From Lachnospiraceae bacterium (GTDB lineage Bacteria; Bacillota; Clostridia; Lachnospirales; Lachnospiraceae): a DNA stretch of 64,000 nt. Below the pieces are notes generated by a model. The model saw only the letters and a list, made by a program, of their open reading frames with translations. It searched no databases and was not told the DNA's origin. The DNA lies in contig JAILRC010000079.1 in assembly GCA_024698485.1 (NCBI GenBank), forward strand, positions 1 through 64,000. Direction: 5' to 3'. Position numbers and translations under genes: made by a program. Shown here piece after piece: positions 24,220 through 32,619 of this stretch; position 1 is the stretch's first letter; each line of letters starts with the position of its first letter.

Positions 24220-24759
24220 TCATCTGATATGTATATGACATGCTTTCATGGCTTCAATGGCCGTTCTGTGGCTTTCGGGTGTAACTCCCGCGCAGCCTGC
24301 GGGATCCACATAGACGGGGACATTGGGTAAAGCAGCCTTTGCCAGAAGAGCATTGGAGATCACGCATATGTCTGTGCAGACTCCCACAAGTTCGATCTCA
24401 TCTATCCTTCCCGCATGCTCGCTTAAGAAAGAAGCGAACTGCTGCGAACCGAAGGTGTATTTGTCAAAGACGTATGTTCCCTTAGGCAGGGTCTGTCCGT
24501 TCTTTAAAGGGTTCAGTTCGTCGGTGATCTCCCAGCCGCGGGTTCCGTATATGCAATGCTTTACGGGAAGGTTCTTTCCTTCCTCCGTCTCCAAGTAGTC
24601 CTCGAAATGGGTGTCTCTGGTGAAGCAGATCAAAGTGTCCTTGTCCGCCTCCGCAAGTTTCTTCTTAATATAAGGAATAACTTTCACTCCTTCGTCGTTT
24701 TTAAGGGCACCTGTCAAAAAATCATTCTGCATGTCTACCACAACAAGTACTTTTGCCAT
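24220..24759 (-). CDS. Isochorismatase-like cysteine hydrolase (nicotinamidase type)
   Basis: 179 residues. Catalytic Asp in VVVDMQNDF, acidic/His metal or substrate residues in FTRDTHFEDYL, and the nucleophilic Cys in VGVCTDICVISNA fit the cysteine hydrolase family; the arrangement is close to nicotinamidases, which turn nicotinamide into nicotinate. AGGAGG before ATG 24759 sets the start; the first 34 residues of the track ORF are not part of the gene. It is 73 bases after the phosphatase gene. Confidence 0.85.
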   Translation of the reverse strand: MAKVLVVVDMQNDFLTGALKNDEGVKVIPYIKKKLAEADKDTLICFTRDTHFEDYLETEEGKNLPVKHCIYGTRGWEITDELNPLKNGQTLPKGTYVFDKYTFGSQQFASFLSEHAGRIDEIELVGVCTDICVISNALLAKAALPNVPVYVDPAGCAGVTPESHRTAIEAMKACHIHIR

Positions 24760-24832
24760 ATAAGCCTCCTGTTTTGTCTTTTTGAAAATGTTGCCGCACA
24801 GATCAAGCTGTTTTGCCTCCGCTCCCTCCGGG

Positions 24833-25381
24833 TCAGACTTCCATGATCTTGCACTGAACAATACCGCTGCTCCAGAATTTTTCTCTGGGCAGATTTTTTC
24901 TAAGAGCGATTATGCCGGAATTCAAAGCGCCGTGAGCTACGATGAGCACATCCTTCCCCTCCGCAAGAAGAGGATCCGCCTTTTCCTTAAGGAAATCTCC
25001 GATCCTTGCAAAGAGTTCATCAAAGGTTTCTGCCCCGCCGATGGAAGTCTTGTATTCCTCGGGTTTTTGAAAGATCAGTTTTATGGGACAATCCTCTATC
25101 TCGAAGCAATTCTCCAGCCCTTCATAATCGCCGAATCCCATTTCCGTCAGCCTGTCGTCCTTGATGATGGGCACATCCCGCCCCTTAAGCAGGATCTCCG
25201 CGGTCTCGGCAGCTCTTTTCAGAGGAGACGCAAAACACACATCAATATGAAAATCTTTGTATTCCTCCGCAGCCGCAGCTGCCATCCGCCTTCCTTCTTC
25301 ATTCAGCGGGATGTCGCTTTTCCCTTGAAGCTTGTGCATGACATTCCAGTCTGTAAGTCCGTGTCTCATAATGTAAAGCAT
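24833..25381 (-). CDS. Histidine phosphatase family protein
   Basis: 182 residues. N-terminal RHG motif (IMRHGLTDWN) with phospho-accepting His, downstream FASPLKRAAETAEIL, acid residue in MGFGDYEGL, and second catalytic His in IVAHGALNSG. Family members are phosphoglycerate mutase-like phosphatases acting on small sugar phosphates or cobalamin precursors; substrate not readable. GAGGAA precedes the start. Its upstream region is where the AT-rich island begins. Confidence 0.88.
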   Translation of the reverse strand: MLYIMRHGLTDWNVMHKLQGKSDIPLNEEGRRMAAAAAEEYKDFHIDVCFASPLKRAAETAEILLKGRDVPIIKDDRLTEMGFGDYEGLENCFEIEDCPIKLIFQKPEEYKTSIGGAETFDELFARIGDFLKEKADPLLAEGKDVLIVAHGALNSGIIALRKNLPREKFWSSGIVQCKIMEV

Positions 25382-25409
25382 TGTTTGTTCCTCTCTGTTT
25401 GTGTATTTT

Positions 25410-25430
25410 TAAAATGAACCCTTAACCCCG
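25410..25430 (+). repeat. Left 21-bp direct repeat of the AT-rich island
   Basis: TAAAATGAACCCTTAACCCCG here and TAAAATGAGCCCTTAACCCCG at 34015-34035 differ at one base. Between them lies the AT-rich block. This copy sits 29 bases upstream of the phosphatase start codon. Confidence 0.7.
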
Positions 25431-25485
25431 AGGGCGGTAGAAAACCATTATATGATGTAATATATCTCACAGTCATTTAAATGTC

Positions 25486-25518
25486 AAAAAAAGAATCCCG
25501 AGAACAATATCGGAATTC
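25486..25518 (-). terminator. Terminator of the repressor gene
   Basis: Minus strand GAATTCCGA ... TCGGGATTC (one mismatch) followed by TTTTTTT. It is 135 bases beyond the stop codon of the small HTH gene; the interval between holds only AT-rich sequence with nothing recognisable. Confidence 0.55.
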
Positions 25519-25653
25519 CTTTTCTATTTGGGAAGGCATATTTTATACAACATTATCTTTTGGTATACAGCCCATGTTTTTTTCGTCAAAAAATCTTCAT
25601 GTACAATTTTGATAAAAGCCTTTGTATGATAAACACATATAAATATGAATTTC

Positions 25654-25866
25654 TTATTTTTCCGTACAATCTGAAACATACATCATGACAGAAGAAACGC
25701 TGCAGTTTAATATCCTGCATAACATATCGATCGTGTGTGTACTGACACTTTCGTTTCTTTTTAGCCTTGTAATCTGCCCAGGACTAACGTGATATTTGTT
25801 AATAAGTGCATATTGAGTTATTTTTTTCTTTTTCATGGTTTCCCACAGAGGATTGTATGTGATCAT
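25654..25866 (-). CDS. Cro/CI-type HTH repressor
   Basis: About 70 residues (MITYNPLWETMKKKKITQYALI start), a single HTH_26/XRE domain with recognition helix near YHVSPGQITRLKRN and tail MLCRILNCSVSSVM. This small type is common beside mobile or phage-like genes. The 21 extra residues of the track ORF are left out since an ATG with AAAGGGA upstream fits better. It faces away from the 26010-30940 unit, and both share an intergenic region with two operator-like repeats, so it probably represses that unit and itself. Confidence 0.75.
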   Translation of the reverse strand: MITYNPLWETMKKKKITQYALINKYHVSPGQITRLKRNESVSTHTIDMLCRILNCSVSSVMMYVSDCTEK

Positions 25867-25887
25867 TGTTTTATCAGTCCCTTTTGC

Positions 25888-25939
25888 TTGACAGATTAAC
25901 CGAAATTGGTGTACATTTGTATTAACCAAAATCGGTCTA
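25888..25939. promoter_or_regulatory. Divergent control region with two ATTAACCRAAATYGGTSTA repeats
   Basis: Plus strand TTGACA (25888-25893) and TACATT (25912-25917, spacer 18) form a promoter for the zinc-ribbon/LRR unit. A 19-bp direct repeat occurs at 25895-25913 (inside the spacer) and 25921-25939 (over the start point), 26 bp apart. Each has an ACC-N6-GGT core. A protein bound at both would block RNA polymerase. Confidence 0.65.
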
Positions 25940-26009
25940 TATTGAGAATGGGATACGGATCACTGAGTCCGGAACATCAAGACATATCCAGAATTTTGAG
26001 AGGGACAAT

Positions 26010-28163
26010 ATGACGACTTTTTATGTTTTGGGCGAAAAATTTCAGCTCAGAGAAATAGACGAGATCTACTGTATGCTTAGGAAAAAGAAGTACGACCTTG
26101 TCAAAAGAGAAATTACCGAGGCAAGATCTTCATTTTACAGCAAAGAAGAAAAATACCAAAATGAAGACTTTGAACAGAAGCAGAAAACACTGGAAGCAAT
26201 TGTAGATGAAGCAATGAAACGTACAAGAAAAGAATGTTTTAGCTGGGCATTCCTTTTAGATATTTACGATTTAGATGAAGATTCTTTCGATAAAAGAAAT
26301 AAGAATATAACTCATTCTGCAATAGATTCGATTTACGCCAGCAATATACAGATTGGCGAAATTGCCGATGAAACAAAGAAAAAAATGGCGCAGCGCGCTG
26401 AAAAATCTGCTCAAAAAGAAAAATATAACGTATTTGGCGGTTTCGGGATGCAAGGTGCCATCCGTGGAAGACTTCAATCGCAGCTTCTCAACTTTGGCTC
26501 GGATATGGGGGATCTTTTGATAAATACCATTTTTAATACGGGTGATTGTTTATCGAGCAGATCCAGAATAACAGATATAATAAAGAAACGTAAACTTCGA
26601 GAGGAAGGAATCCTAAACGCCCTAGAATCCGATATGGAGCATTATTGTGACGGAACCATTGACGTATTGATCTGTATTAAAGATCAAACAAATGACTTTA
26701 ATACACGAAAAGAAAATGCAATCCCAATCCTTCACAATATAGAAAAAGGAAACATCCCGAACGAAAAAATCGGAACCGTCTTTCGCGACTTGCTAAAAAA
26801 CTTTCCGATCTCCGAGGATTTATTTGCACAGATTTTACTATATTTTCCCGAAGATGGCGACAATATAGTAAAAAGCGTGGATACTCTTGGAATAGCATTA
26901 AAAGAGATCCTTTTTAGTTTTAAACACAAGAAAATAAACCCTGTTTTAAAAGAATTTACCCAACGGTATGAAAACCTCAGACAAAGAGATAGACTAACAA
27001 CAGAAGAAGTCAAAAATATTATTGCCAAAAAAGAAGAATGCAAAAAGGAGGTTATAAACCTTTTTGAAACTCTTCCCTCAGAATGGCAAACAGAAGATCT
27101 TAGGAATGCATTTATTGATTCTTTCGAGCGTTCAATCCGAGATGATATAGATTTTTATAATATTTTCAGAACCCGACACTTTATCAACACAGATAAAGGT
27201 ATCATATTCGGTGATACGGTGTTTAAGGTTGAAACCTGGGAAGAATTGCTTAACTACTGTGAAATATGCGAGCGGTATGATAAAAGTAAACTAAACCGGA
27301 TAATATCGGATTTTTATGCTGCTGTGGATAAATTCGGGGCTGCTGCGGAATCCTTCAAAAAACTGGACGATGCAGGATTGGTAAATGCCGATAATGTTAA
27401 AGAAATTGTAAGTCAATTCAATAAGTGCAAGCTGTTAGTCAACGACATAATCGAAGAAGTACATAATATTGATCCCAACGGCGTGATTTCCGATGGGGTA
27501 ACAAAAGAATATGAAAACTATATAAAAGAAGTTGATAAACAATTGCCCCCTGATGTTCTTTGTTCAGATATACATGTGAAAGAAGATCAAAGACAATTAT
27601 GGGAAAAACTTTACGATATTATCGCCGAAACTATGAAGGGAAGTAACTGCAGATCTCCCATGATAGGCAATCCTTTTATCACGGAATCGGAAAATCCAAA
27701 GATCGGAAATCTGAGAGTTGTTTGTAACATTCCAACCGGGGCAAATATTTTTTTTGCAAACGATGAAACTATACTTGGAAGTTGGAAAGCAGGCTGGGCT
27801 TTCTGTGATACAGGAATATACAGACACACAGCTTTTTTAACCAAGTCCCTGAGCTGGGAACAATTTATGAACTGTAAACTCACGCCAAATCCTTACAGTG
27901 CTTCCATATCTGTAGACGATGATACTATCGGTCTTTTGCATGACTGCGAAGCAGTTTGTAAAGCCCTGAAAAAATGGCAGGAAGTATTACATACAATTTC
28001 TCAGGTTAAAGGTACAGAGGCATTAAGGAACACTGCTTACGTTAAAGATCACAAAGCAAAGCAACCTAATAACTCTGAAGCAGAAGTAAAAAAATGCACT
28101 CATTGTGGTAAAGAGATCAAAAAAGAAGCGCATTTTTGTAATTTTTGCGGATCACAACAATAA
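26010..28163 (+). CDS. Large zinc-ribbon protein of unknown function
   Basis: 717 residues, no signal peptide. Mostly charged, probably helical sequence (~1-580), with a short Gly-rich hydrophobic patch (~140-180, FGGFGMQGAIRG, MGDLLINTIFNTG). Residues ~590-690 look like a compact beta domain (LGSWKAGWAFCDTGIYRH... SWEQF), of a kind I have seen fused to zinc ribbons and TM proteins but cannot name. The last ~22 residues are a zinc ribbon, CTHCGKEI...FCNFCGS. GAGGG precedes the start. The next gene begins 20 bases on and starts with a similar zinc ribbon, so the two proteins probably work together. AT-rich; likely acquired. Confidence 0.7.
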   Translation: MTTFYVLGEKFQLREIDEIYCMLRKKKYDLVKREITEARSSFYSKEEKYQNEDFEQKQKTLEAIVDEAMKRTRKECFSWAFLLDIYDLDEDSFDKRNKNITHSAIDSIYASNIQIGEIADETKKKMAQRAEKSAQKEKYNVFGGFGMQGAIRGRLQSQLLNFGSDMGDLLINTIFNTGDCLSSRSRITDIIKKRKLREEGILNALESDMEHYCDGTIDVLICIKDQTNDFNTRKENAIPILHNIEKGNIPNEKIGTVFRDLLKNFPISEDLFAQILLYFPEDGDNIVKSVDTLGIALKEILFSFKHKKINPVLKEFTQRYENLRQRDRLTTEEVKNIIAKKEECKKEVINLFETLPSEWQTEDLRNAFIDSFERSIRDDIDFYNIFRTRHFINTDKGIIFGDTVFKVETWEELLNYCEICERYDKSKLNRIISDFYAAVDKFGAAAESFKKLDDAGLVNADNVKEIVSQFNKCKLLVNDIIEEVHNIDPNGVISDGVTKEYENYIKEVDKQLPPDVLCSDIHVKEDQRQLWEKLYDIIAETMKGSNCRSPMIGNPFITESENPKIGNLRVVCNIPTGANIFFANDETILGSWKAGWAFCDTGIYRHTAFLTKSLSWEQFMNCKLTPNPYSASISVDDDTIGLLHDCEAVCKALKKWQEVLHTISQVKGTEALRNTAYVKDHKAKQPNNSEAEVKKCTHCGKEIKKEAHFCNFCGSQQ

Positions 28164-28183
28164 TTTTTACGAGGAAGAAAAAC

Positions 28184-30940
28184 ATGAAGTGTAAAAAATG
28201 TGGAAATGAATTTGAAGAGGGACTTTTTTGTCCGAATTGTGGTTCCAAAATTGAAGAAGAACAAGCAACGATAGTTAGCACCAATGCTCCCGTCCCCAAA
28301 AAGAAGAAGAAAAAACATATATTTAGAAATATTATACTGGCGATCATCGGTTCCTTTGTTCTTTTTATTATTATTGGTATTTTATACGAAGACGACGATA
28401 CTCAAAATTCCCCATCGCAAACTATTGCCTCCACAGATGAGGAAAAAAAGACCAATGTAGCCGCCGGTGGAAATGAAGTCATTTCCCAAAAAGCATATTC
28501 GGAACTAAAGAAAACAGACAAAAAATACTTTATATATTCTAAGTTAAACGAGACAGAAATTGCGATAACGGGATATGATGCAAACGGCCCGGTTGATGTG
28601 GTTATACCGCAAACAATTGACAAATATAATGTTGTGCTGGTTCGCGAAAATGCCTTTTCGAATAACAAAAAAATAAAAAGCATCGCTTTGCCAGGAACCA
28701 TAGACTACATTTCATCTAAATCTTTTGCAAATTGTACCTCACTGGAAAAGATTATTCTTGACGAAGGAGTAGATTCAATAGGAGCAATGGCTTTTTCGGG
28801 ATGTACTTCCTTAACGCAGATCATTTTCCCGAATTCTCTTTCATCTATTGACCCCGGAGCTTTTTATGGCTGTACCGCGCTGAAAAAAGTAGTATTTGGA
28901 AACAATATGAAGAGTATAGGCGAAGACGCATTTTGCGGCTGCAATGCCTTGCAAGAGATAGTATTTTCCGACAGCATTATCTCTATAGAGGCCAGAGCAT
29001 TTAAAGGTGCTACATCATTACTTAATGTCGAATTGCCCAAAAATCTTGAATCTTTAGGCGAAAATGTTTTCTTCGATACCGGAATAACAAAGCTCGCTTT
29101 TCCCGCCACAATAGAGGATATCGGTGATTGTAGCATTCAAGATATAACTATACCCGTTTCCAAAAATCCTCACATCGGAAATCTTGAAGGTTGTCAAAAA
29201 CTCACCTTAAATGGAACAACCGTTTATGCAATTGCCGCTCTTTCAGGTAATAGCACTATTAATACTGTCGTTCTCGAATCCGGTATCAGTACAATTGCCG
29301 AGGAGGCCTTTTATAATTTCACCGGCCTCAAACAAATAGATATTCCTGATAGTGTAACAGTTATCGAAAACTCAGCGTTTGAGAATTGTACTGCACTTGG
29401 TGATGTAACACTGCCCAAAGGTCTCTCAAAGATTGCCGAGAAGGCCTTTAAGAATTGCTCTTCCTTGACAAGCATATCAATTTCAGACAAACTTACCAAA
29501 TTAGGAGCTCATGCTTTTGAAGGATGTAAAAATCTTGAAACTGTATATTTGACAAATGGGGCTTTAAAAAAACTATCAGAATCCTCATTTAAAGATTGCT
29601 CTAATTTGACCTCAATAAATATTCCTGTCAATGTTGAATCCATCGGCAAAAATGCCTTTTCAGGTTGCTCAAAACTCGCAAAAGTAAATATAATGAACGG
29701 TGTAACAGAAATCGGCGAACGAGCATTTGACTCTTGTAAATCATTACAAAGTATTACATTGGGTGACTCGATCAAGAACCTAGGAGATTATACCTTTTTT
29801 GACTGTCAAGCACTCTCCGAAATTAAAGGCATGGACCATGTTGAGTATATTGGGGTGCAATGTTTCTTCAATACATGTTCTCTTAATGTAATAAGTTTTG
29901 GAGAAGGGCTTAAAGTAATAAAACAAAAAGCCTTTTTGAATTCAGGGGTCAAAAGTATGATAATCCCTCGTGGTATTCAGGAAATAGGTGATGAAGCCAT
30001 TTCATGTGCCACAGATATAACTATTTGTTTAAACATCGATATAAATAATAACAATTTTGACCGATGTGAAAAATTGACCCTTCTCGAAGGCACAACCGAA
30101 ATACCGGCAGATTTCATGTCAGATTGCTCCAGCTTACGCAGTATAACAATCCCGGAAGGTGTAATAACTATTTATGCAAGTGCCTTTTGTGATTGCAAAT
30201 ACCTTACAGATATACAATTGCCGGAATCGCTGATAGAGATCAAGCAAGATGCTTTTGCCAATACCGGAATCAAAGAACTCGTAATCCCTAAGAATGTCAA
30301 AGAAATAGATCCCGGCGCATTCGAAAACGTAAAAAAACTTATAGTTTCTGCCGGTTGTGAATGTTCGGCCCTTCCGCTCTCGGAATGTACCTCGCTCATT
30401 CTTGAGGGTCCATCAGAATTACCGGATTTCAGTTACGCACCAAAACTTCAAGATCTGGTAATAGGTGAAGGTTTAACAGAAATAAGAGAAAAAGCTTTTT
30501 ATTATCTCGATTTAAAAACCGTTACATTGCCTGATTCTTTGACCAAAATTGGTGCGCAGGCCTTTTGTAACTGTAAACATTTGAAGGAGATCAGACTTCC
30601 GGAAGGCTTGGAATATATCGGTGAATATGCATTCGAAAAATGTTATGCACTTAGTGAAATAACTATTCCTGAAGGCATAACTGAAATCTCGAAATTCGCT
30701 TTTATATATTGTACAGGGCTTAAGTCGGTTGTTCTGCCGGATACCCTTAAAAGAATAGAAATGGGCGCCTTTAACAATTGTTCGTCACTTGCAGAAATAA
30801 ACATTCCGAACAGTCTTGAATATGTAGGCTGGGCATCTTTTAAAGGGACAAAACTGGATGATAGCACCCGCCATCAGTTATATGAACTTGCAGAAGAATA
30901 TCAAAGTCCGTTTGACAGTGTAGTTTTTGTCACACATTAA
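28184..30940 (+). CDS. Membrane-anchored zinc-ribbon protein with BspA-type LRR ectodomain
   Basis: 918 residues. Zinc ribbon CKKCGNEF...FCPNCGS at 1-25, Lys-rich stretch (~50-58), one membrane segment (~61-81), an Asp/Ser-rich linker, then about 25 leucine-rich repeats of ~23 residues (pattern IxxxAFxxCxxLxxIxLPxxLxxI) of the LRR_5/BspA class up to the C-terminus. The zinc ribbon would be inside and the LRR outside, the reverse of ordinary secreted BspA proteins, which have signal peptides. Start at ATG 28184 after GAGGAAG; the track start is 39 bases early. A contact-sensing or adhesion receptor signalling to the 717-residue partner is a hypothesis. Confidence 0.85.
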   Translation: MKCKKCGNEFEEGLFCPNCGSKIEEEQATIVSTNAPVPKKKKKKHIFRNIILAIIGSFVLFIIIGILYEDDDTQNSPSQTIASTDEEKKTNVAAGGNEVISQKAYSELKKTDKKYFIYSKLNETEIAITGYDANGPVDVVIPQTIDKYNVVLVRENAFSNNKKIKSIALPGTIDYISSKSFANCTSLEKIILDEGVDSIGAMAFSGCTSLTQIIFPNSLSSIDPGAFYGCTALKKVVFGNNMKSIGEDAFCGCNALQEIVFSDSIISIEARAFKGATSLLNVELPKNLESLGENVFFDTGITKLAFPATIEDIGDCSIQDITIPVSKNPHIGNLEGCQKLTLNGTTVYAIAALSGNSTINTVVLESGISTIAEEAFYNFTGLKQIDIPDSVTVIENSAFENCTALGDVTLPKGLSKIAEKAFKNCSSLTSISISDKLTKLGAHAFEGCKNLETVYLTNGALKKLSESSFKDCSNLTSINIPVNVESIGKNAFSGCSKLAKVNIMNGVTEIGERAFDSCKSLQSITLGDSIKNLGDYTFFDCQALSEIKGMDHVEYIGVQCFFNTCSLNVISFGEGLKVIKQKAFLNSGVKSMIIPRGIQEIGDEAISCATDITICLNIDINNNNFDRCEKLTLLEGTTEIPADFMSDCSSLRSITIPEGVITIYASAFCDCKYLTDIQLPESLIEIKQDAFANTGIKELVIPKNVKEIDPGAFENVKKLIVSAGCECSALPLSECTSLILEGPSELPDFSYAPKLQDLVIGEGLTEIREKAFYYLDLKTVTLPDSLTKIGAQAFCNCKHLKEIRLPEGLEYIGEYAFEKCYALSEITIPEGITEISKFAFIYCTGLKSVVLPDTLKRIEMGAFNNCSSLAEINIPNSLEYVGWASFKGTKLDDSTRHQLYELAEEYQSPFDSVVFVTH

Positions 30941-30955
30941 TCTCCCATAAAAATC

Positions 30956-31005
30956 ATCCTCTTGGATCTATGTTGGTAAAATATCGATCCAAGAGGATAT
31001 TTTAT
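30956..31005. terminator. Bidirectional terminator between LRR and KilA-N genes
   Basis: Perfect 13-bp stem ATCCTCTTGGATC / GATCCAAGAGGAT, 17-base loop, then ATTTTAT on the plus strand and TTTTTAT further on the minus strand. It separates the convergent LRR and KilA-N genes. Confidence 0.75.
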
Positions 31006-31048
31006 AGTTCTTGAAGTTTCTGTTTGCAAGCTTATAACCATATGCTTA

Positions 31049-31927
31049 TCATACATTTTTCACGGAAGCATTATCTCCTCCACCCGGAAGTTGTTTCAAA
31101 CCTTCCAAGCTTACAAGTGACAACGTCTCCATCTGTTTCACCGCGAGCTCTCTCAATAAGACGATCCGTTCAGACATTATTTTTCCCTGACTTATAAGTA
31201 TCGCATTATAGCTTTCCATGTTTGCAAGCACCAACAATTGGTTAAGATCGGCATCGTCCCGAATATTCCCTTTTTTCTTGGGATTTATATCTCTCCATTG
31301 CTTTGCTGTCATTCCAAAAAGAACCACATTAAGCATATCCGCTTCGCTGGCGTACTTATATGAAATCTGCTCCGGAGTGAGTTCCAAAGGAATCAATTGC
31401 TTCTTTATAGCATCGGTATGAATGCGATAATTCAGCTTAGATATTTCACGGTTAAGATTCCAGTTAAGAGACAGACGGCTGTTTTCATCATACTTAAGCC
31501 GTCTATAGTCCTTCATGATATACAATTGAAATTCCGGAGAAATCCAAGAGGCAAAAGCTAACGCAATATCGCTATGGGCAAAAGTACCTCCGCCATACCT
31601 TCCGGCTTTGGACACAATGCCTTTGGCGTTCATCTGTTCAATCCATTTCAAAGGTGTCATAACAAAACGATTGAGACCGGCTTCATTTTTAACCGTATCG
31701 AATTGCACACGGTTAAAATCGGGATTATGGAGTGTCTCCCAAATTGCCAAAAATTCAATAGTATTTCTATTACGCATCCAGTTTTGTATAACAAAACGCG
31801 GGTCATCCACATTCCTGTATTTTGCTATATCTGTAAGAGAAATAAATTCGTTTTCAAAATCCGTTGTATAAATGCCTATATCAATACCTTTAGCATGAAT
31901 AGTCTCTTTTTTAACCTCTTTCATCAT
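31049..31927 (-). CDS. KilA-N domain protein
   Basis: About 292 residues. N-terminal KilA-N DNA-binding domain (~10-125): FISLTDIAKYR, NWMRNRNTIEFLAIWE, GRYGGGTFAHSDIALAFASWISPEFQLYIMKD (seen in segments). The remainder is helical and resembles the C-terminal part of phage or plasmid KilA-N/DNA-damage-inducible D-like proteins. These are typical of mobile DNA. GGGAGG upstream and an ATGATG start at 31927; the start follows the stop of a 50-codon ORF by one base. Confidence 0.85.
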   Translation of the reverse strand: MMKEVKKETIHAKGIDIGIYTTDFENEFISLTDIAKYRNVDDPRFVIQNWMRNRNTIEFLAIWETLHNPDFNRVQFDTVKNEAGLNRFVMTPLKWIEQMNAKGIVSKAGRYGGGTFAHSDIALAFASWISPEFQLYIMKDYRRLKYDENSRLSLNWNLNREISKLNYRIHTDAIKKQLIPLELTPEQISYKYASEADMLNVVLFGMTAKQWRDINPKKKGNIRDDADLNQLLVLANMESYNAILISQGKIMSERIVLLRELAVKQMETLSLVSLEGLKQLPGGGDNASVKNV

Positions 31928-31928
31928 A

Positions 31929-32081
31929 TCACTTTCCCTCCCCAACAAGATAATCGTATAGTTTCCCCACACTGCTGAAATCTATATCGTTACCTTCTTC
32001 ATCTGTGATCATGCCTGGTTCATACTTTCTCCAATAATCGAGTTCGTAAATGAAATAATCTTTCCGCGTGTCATAACGCAC
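31929..32081 (-). CDS. Small ORF coupled to the KilA-N gene
   Basis: A 50-codon frame (VRYDTRKDYF... to ...LYDYLVGEGK), GTG start, whose TGA ends one base before the KilA-N ATG. The composition (Tyr, Asp, Glu) looks protein-like and the coupling is tight, but AGGA touches the GTG, so the start is doubtful and it may be the 3' remnant of a longer gene. Function unknown. Confidence 0.4.
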   Translation of the reverse strand: MRYDTRKDYFIYELDYWRKYEPGMITDEEGNDIDFSSVGKLYDYLVGEGK

Positions 32082-32145
32082 TTCCTATGTTTTTCCATAG
32101 TACTATGCGTATGATGATTTGTCATTGGACGGATAGTCCAAAACG

Positions 32146-32472
32146 TCACGCCGCAACATTTATGAAATAAGCTTTCATTCTATTACATAATGCCTGACTG
32201 TCCGTTTTAAAGGTTGTTATTTCTTCATATAAATTGCAGGAATGCTCTTTAACCAGCAATTCCTCCATGTGAACACGAAACAGTTCACTAAGTCTGAGAA
32301 GGTTATCTACTGAAGGCAACATGGAACCCTTGTACCATCTGTAAACAGGCTGTGGGCACGAAAGGCACAAGTATTTCTGAATATCTTTTACACTATATCC
32401 GTTTTGTTTTGCAAATTTTTGAAGTCTAAGGCCTGTTCTTCTCATATCAATTGATGTTGTAATTTCATTCAT
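32146..32472 (-). CDS. XRE-family HTH protein
   Basis: 108 residues from ATG 32472, which follows GGTGGGGG. The HTH_3-like domain (~12-70) reads LRLQKFAKQNGYSVKDIQKYLCL, then PQPVYRWYKGSMLPSVDNLLRLSELF, the usual recognition and dimer segments. The tail is short and unassigned. Second DNA-binding regulator of the island; it may control the KilA-N genes downstream (inference). Confidence 0.8.
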   Translation of the reverse strand: MNEITTSIDMRRTGLRLQKFAKQNGYSVKDIQKYLCLSCPQPVYRWYKGSMLPSVDNLLRLSELFRVHMEELLVKEHSCNLYEEITTFKTDSQALCNRMKAYFINVAA

Positions 32473-32543
32473 TTTCGTATCCCCCACCTATAGGCCGATT
32501 GCCATCAACGGTATAATCATGCCCGGTTCTCCGTCTTCATTTT

Positions 32544-32615
32544 TCACTGCCTCGGCATAAACTTAAGCGCCTGTTCGAATATCTCTTTAATATTATCAAA
32601 AACCGGCAAATTCAT
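32544..32615 (-). other. Tiny ORF remnants between phosphoesterase and HTH genes
   Basis: A 23-codon ORF (MNLPVFDNIKEIFEQALK...) starts five bases after the phosphoesterase stop, with GAGG ahead of it. A +1 frame then continues (KNEDGEPGMIIPLMAIGL) to a stop at the next ribosome binding site. Together they look like one ~42-residue protein broken by a frameshift. No function can be given. Confidence 0.3.
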
Positions 32616-32619
32616 AGCC

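Noticed and set aside
28100-28347. Minus-strand ORFs of 72-76 residues
   Set aside because: Shadows of the zinc-ribbon and lysine-rich coding region.
32125-32141. TTGGAC-ggata-GTCCAA hairpin as a terminator
   Set aside because: No U-tract on the minus strand and only six base pairs.
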